From Vreelandella sp031769195 (GTDB lineage: Bacteria > Pseudomonadota > Gammaproteobacteria > Pseudomonadales > Halomonadaceae): a DNA stretch of 64,000 nucleotides. Shown piece by piece: positions 61,450 through 64,000 of this stretch (position 1 is the stretch's first letter; each line of letters opens with the position of its first letter). The stretch spans positions 124,001-188,000 of the forward strand of contig NZ_JAVHNP010000005.1 of the NCBI RefSeq assembly GCF_031769195.1. The letters are read 5' to 3'. A program made the translations under genes and the position numbers. The notes beneath the pieces are model-generated. The model made no database searches. It was not told the DNA's origin and saw only the letters and a program-made list of their open reading frames with translations.

Positions 61450-63393
61450 TTACAGGCCTGCCAACATTCCCGTTGGATAATTAAGCGTCAGCATATGCGC
61501 CATTCCCATTAAGAAGAGCGTCACGCCCGCCGACAACCCCACGGCAGCCACTGGCTTCATCCGCGCGACGACCAGCAAGAACCCTAGGCAAAATACCGCG
61601 GCAGCAAACAGGAAACCGAGCACCATCACACTGCCTATCAATGCGAAGAAACCGGCTACCCAGAGCAGTTGCTGGCTCAGTGTTTGGATTTGCCACTTCA
61701 TGGGCTTGATGACCGTTCTGACAATTTCCAGCACGCACGCCGCTACAATAATGGCAATCGCAAGTCTAGGCATGATGCCGCCCAGCATAGAAAGATCCGC
61801 AAACGCCCACCACATGTACCCGGCCACCGCTAACAGGCTGCCCAGCAAAGCGACATCAATCACGCCTAGTGCCAGCGGAGCCACGTCCTCCTGAAGCTCA
61901 TGGGTCGCAGACTCATCTGCTTGACGGCGCTTTTTCAAGTAGCTGCGTAAGGGCGGAAGTAGCAGTGATGCCGCAATCAGAGCCCCAATGATCAGCACGC
62001 CCGGGCGCATAAAGGCTTCAGCCCCCTGGAACTGGGCGGCTTGATAAAAGTACGCTTCAGCACCGGGTGCGAGCACAAAACCAATCAGGAAGGCAGGGCG
62101 AGACCAGTTCGCCTGCTTAAAGAGCACGCCAATCGCACCAATAATGCCGAGAGCAAAGAGATCACCCAGTGAGCGCGTTGCTTGGTAAGCCGCAAAGAGG
62201 ATCAGGATGGTAATCAGCGGCGCTAAAATCACAAATGGAACCCGCGTTAAGCTTGCCACCGGACGCGCTAAGCCTAAACAGAGCGCCGCGCCAAGAATAT
62301 TCGCCAGGGCTAGCGACCAAATAATGGTGTAGGTCAGGTCAAGATTGGTCTCCAGCATGCTCACTCCTGGCTGAAGGCCCAGCAGGAGCAAACCACCTAA
62401 GAACACCGCCGCCGTACCCGAACCGGGTATGCCAAACAGCAGCGTAGGTACCATCGCCCCGCAGGCACAGGCATTATTCGCCGATTCCGGTGCAATCACG
62501 CCACGAATATCGCCTTTACCAAATTGCGATTTGTCTTTAGCGCTCTGTACTGCATGGCCATAGGTGAGCCAATCCACCACCGAGCCTGCTAAACCAGGAA
62601 TTGTACCCATCAAACTGCCAATCCCCGCGCAGCGGGCCACTAAACCAGGGCGTTTGGCGACATCCTTGATGCCCTCTTTCCAGCCCTTGCCCAAATGGCA
62701 AGGCTGCTCGGCAATGGCGCCACGTTTAACCAGCAAATCAATAATTTCAGGCAGCGCAAAGATGCCTAACCCCACGACAACCAGTGGCAATCCATCATAG
62801 AGGTAGTCAATCTCCAACGGCAGACGAAACTCACCAGTAGCGGGTGCCATACCGATGGTGCCCACCAGCAAGCCCACGCCGCAAGCGGCAATGCCTTTGA
62901 AAACATCCTTACCAGACAGTACCGCGACCATCGAGAGTCCTAGTAGCGTCAACATAAACAGTTCAGAGGAAGAAAACGACAGCACGACGGGCCGAGCAAT
63001 CAGGATAAAGGCCGTCAACACCACCGCTCCTAGCAAGCCGCCTATCATAGACGACAGAAACGCGCTAGAGAGCGCACGCGCCGCTTGCCCTTTTTTGGCC
63101 AGCGCAAAGCCATCCACCACGGTGGCCTGGGAAGCGCTTGAGCCGGGGATGCCCAGCAGTACCGAGGCAAACGTATCGCCCGTGGGTATTACGGCCACTA
63201 GGCCCATTAGCATGCCTAGTGCGACGGAAGGCTCCATGCCATAAAGAAACGGTAACAGCAGCGACATACCGGCGATGCCGCCAAGCCCAGGAATGATGCC
63301 CACGATTAACCCAATCAGGACACCCACCACCATGTACAACATATGGGGAACAGTAAACAACTGCCCCAAACTGGAGAATAAGACATCAAACAT
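61450..63393 (-). CDS. Tripartite tricarboxylate transporter permease, TctA-TctB fusion
   Basis: A 647-aa inner-membrane protein. Residues 1-500 are the TctA permease (LIGLIVGIIPGLGGIAGMSLLLPFLYGMEP, IPTGDTFASVLLGIPGSSASQATVVDG, PESANNACACGAMVPTLLFGIPGSGTAAV). After a charged linker (KKRRQADESATHELQED) come about 140 residues with four membrane helices of the small TctB type. Most systems have TctB as a separate gene. ATG 63393 is the conserved start (MFDVLFSSLGQ); an ATG at 63438 is in frame. Substrate is a di- or tricarboxylate, not further known. It lies downstream of a TctC gene. Confidence 0.9.
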   Translation of the reverse strand: MFDVLFSSLGQLFTVPHMLYMVVGVLIGLIVGIIPGLGGIAGMSLLLPFLYGMEPSVALGMLMGLVAVIPTGDTFASVLLGIPGSSASQATVVDGFALAKKGQAARALSSAFLSSMIGGLLGAVVLTAFILIARPVVLSFSSSELFMLTLLGLSMVAVLSGKDVFKGIAACGVGLLVGTIGMAPATGEFRLPLEIDYLYDGLPLVVVGLGIFALPEIIDLLVKRGAIAEQPCHLGKGWKEGIKDVAKRPGLVARCAGIGSLMGTIPGLAGSVVDWLTYGHAVQSAKDKSQFGKGDIRGVIAPESANNACACGAMVPTLLFGIPGSGTAAVFLGGLLLLGLQPGVSMLETNLDLTYTIIWSLALANILGAALCLGLARPVASLTRVPFVILAPLITILILFAAYQATRSLGDLFALGIIGAIGVLFKQANWSRPAFLIGFVLAPGAEAYFYQAAQFQGAEAFMRPGVLIIGALIAASLLLPPLRSYLKKRRQADESATHELQEDVAPLALGVIDVALLGSLLAVAGYMWWAFADLSMLGGIMPRLAIAIIVAACVLEIVRTVIKPMKWQIQTLSQQLLWVAGFFALIGSVMVLGFLFAAAVFCLGFLLVVARMKPVAAVGLSAGVTLFLMGMAHMLTLNYPTGMLAGL

Positions 63394-63471
63394 TGTCGTG
63401 GCTCTTATGTTATTGAGAGTAAGGGAGCCTAAAGGCACTGACCCAGCCGTGCCCTGTCATGAACTGGCGTG

Positions 63472-64000
63472 TTAGATACGGGCACCATGCTGCTCAAGCA
63501 GCCATTCAACTAGCCACTGACGCGTGTCGTCATCCAGCGACATGGCATCCTGCAGGTGCTGCTCAACGACCTCGCCCACCACTGGCGTGTAGGGGCCTAG
63601 CTGGGCCATGGCGGCTTCTTTGAATGCATCGGTATCTACAAAACGGCGCGCCGCGTCGCGATACTCTTGAATCAGCGCTTCCGGCGCATCATTGGGCAGC
63701 AGGATCAACTTTTGTAGCGTGAACCCAGAGGCAAAGAATTTGCGATACGCCTCGGCACCAGGACCGCTTGGCGCTTCACCATGCAGGGTTTCGTACACTT
63801 CATTGAAGGTCGGCAAGTCGGGGAAGGCAGGGTCTCGAACGATCTCTCCGCTGTCGTTAAGCACACCTAGCGAAAACAGCGGCACCGCTCGGCCACTCTC
63901 GACCAGAGGTTCAACGCTGCTGAAATAGGCTGAAGTGGTTTGGAAGTCGATATCGGCCTCGCCGCGTTCGAAAGCCAACCGCCCTTCTCCACGGCTGCGC
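63472..64000 (-). CDS. Tripartite tricarboxylate transporter binding protein TctC (partial)
   Basis: The C-terminal 175 residues of a periplasmic binding protein of the TctC/Bug family, entering from the right edge of the window. The frame is open to position 64000. Typical features are RLAFERGEADIDFQTTSAYFSSVEPLVESGRAVPLFSLGVLNDSG, PDLPTFNEVYETLHGEAPSGPGAEAYRKF and LPNDAPEALIQEYRDAARRFVDTDAFKEAA. It captures the substrate for the TctAB permease 78 bp downstream. The signal peptide and start lie outside the window. Confidence 0.85.
   Translation of the reverse strand, partial: RSRGEGRLAFERGEADIDFQTTSAYFSSVEPLVESGRAVPLFSLGVLNDSGEIVRDPAFPDLPTFNEVYETLHGEAPSGPGAEAYRKFFASGFTLQKLILLPNDAPEALIQEYRDAARRFVDTDAFKEAAMAQLGPYTPVVGEVVEQHLQDAMSLDDDTRQWLVEWLLEQHGARI

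Noticed and set aside
1..64000. CRISPR array, prophage, insertion sequence or toxin-antitoxin locus
   Set aside because: I found no regular repeat-spacer pattern, integrase, transposase or paired small toxin genes; the window looks like stable chromosome.

Overview
The window reads as one piece of a gammaproteobacterial chromosome, most likely Halomonas or a close relative (Halomonadaceae). The reasons are the Pseudomonas-like block nqrA / long-type gap / mfd, the topA-DUF6586 pair, a long DUF3141-type PHA-synthase-like protein, and the classical rsfS-rlmH-mrdA-rodA-mltB-rlpA-dacA-ybeD-lipB cluster. Coding density is high. I see no rRNA, tRNA, insertion sequence, prophage or CRISPR array. The genus call is inference from gene content and order.

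Layout. 1-8.3 kb: start of nqrA (cut by the window edge), gap, mfd, then an envelope group of two L,D-transpeptidase-fold proteins around a small Lpp/OprI-like lipoprotein. 8.4-15.5 kb: DUF6586-topA, a PHA-synthase-like gene and a divergent LysR regulator. 15.7-27.4 kb: lipA, then on the minus strand the cell-wall elongation and lipoate block followed upstream by rsfS/rlmH, nadD and proA. 27.5-34.6 kb: two membrane proteins with degenerate GGDEF-like ends, a DedA-PAP2 fusion, a LysE exporter, ubiX, mpl, a glutaredoxin-like protein and an unknown secreted protein. 34.9-43.0 kb: a dipeptide-type ABC importer (binding protein, two permeases, two ATPases) followed by a LysR regulator and a PepQ-like dipeptidase, so import and hydrolysis genes lie together.

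43.0-51.2 kb: ompW, a gene-free stretch that appears to encode a small RNA with a sigma-54-type promoter and a UUCG-loop terminator, then an overlapping four-gene signalling operon (GAF histidine kinase, hybrid kinase, single-domain receiver, Hpt-REC-REC-GGDEF protein). 51.4-57.4 kb: an SDR, then a flavin monooxygenase-alcohol dehydrogenase operon transcribed away from an AcoR-type sigma-54 activator. The spacer holds a near-consensus -24/-12 promoter and two palindromes sharing the core ACACCTGT at enhancer distance. 57.4-64 kb: a MoxR ATPase-VWA pair, cytochrome b561, an unknown protein, a RidA protein, a fused TctA-TctB permease and the C-terminal part of its TctC binding protein, cut by the window end.

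The signals that ordinary gene calling would miss are the putative sigma-54-dependent sRNA (about 43887-44034), the complete sigma-54 regulatory layout of the monooxygenase operon (55176-55319), the tandem degenerate GGDEF pair (27.5-29.3 kb), and the 15-bp direct repeat in the nqr leader (342-378).
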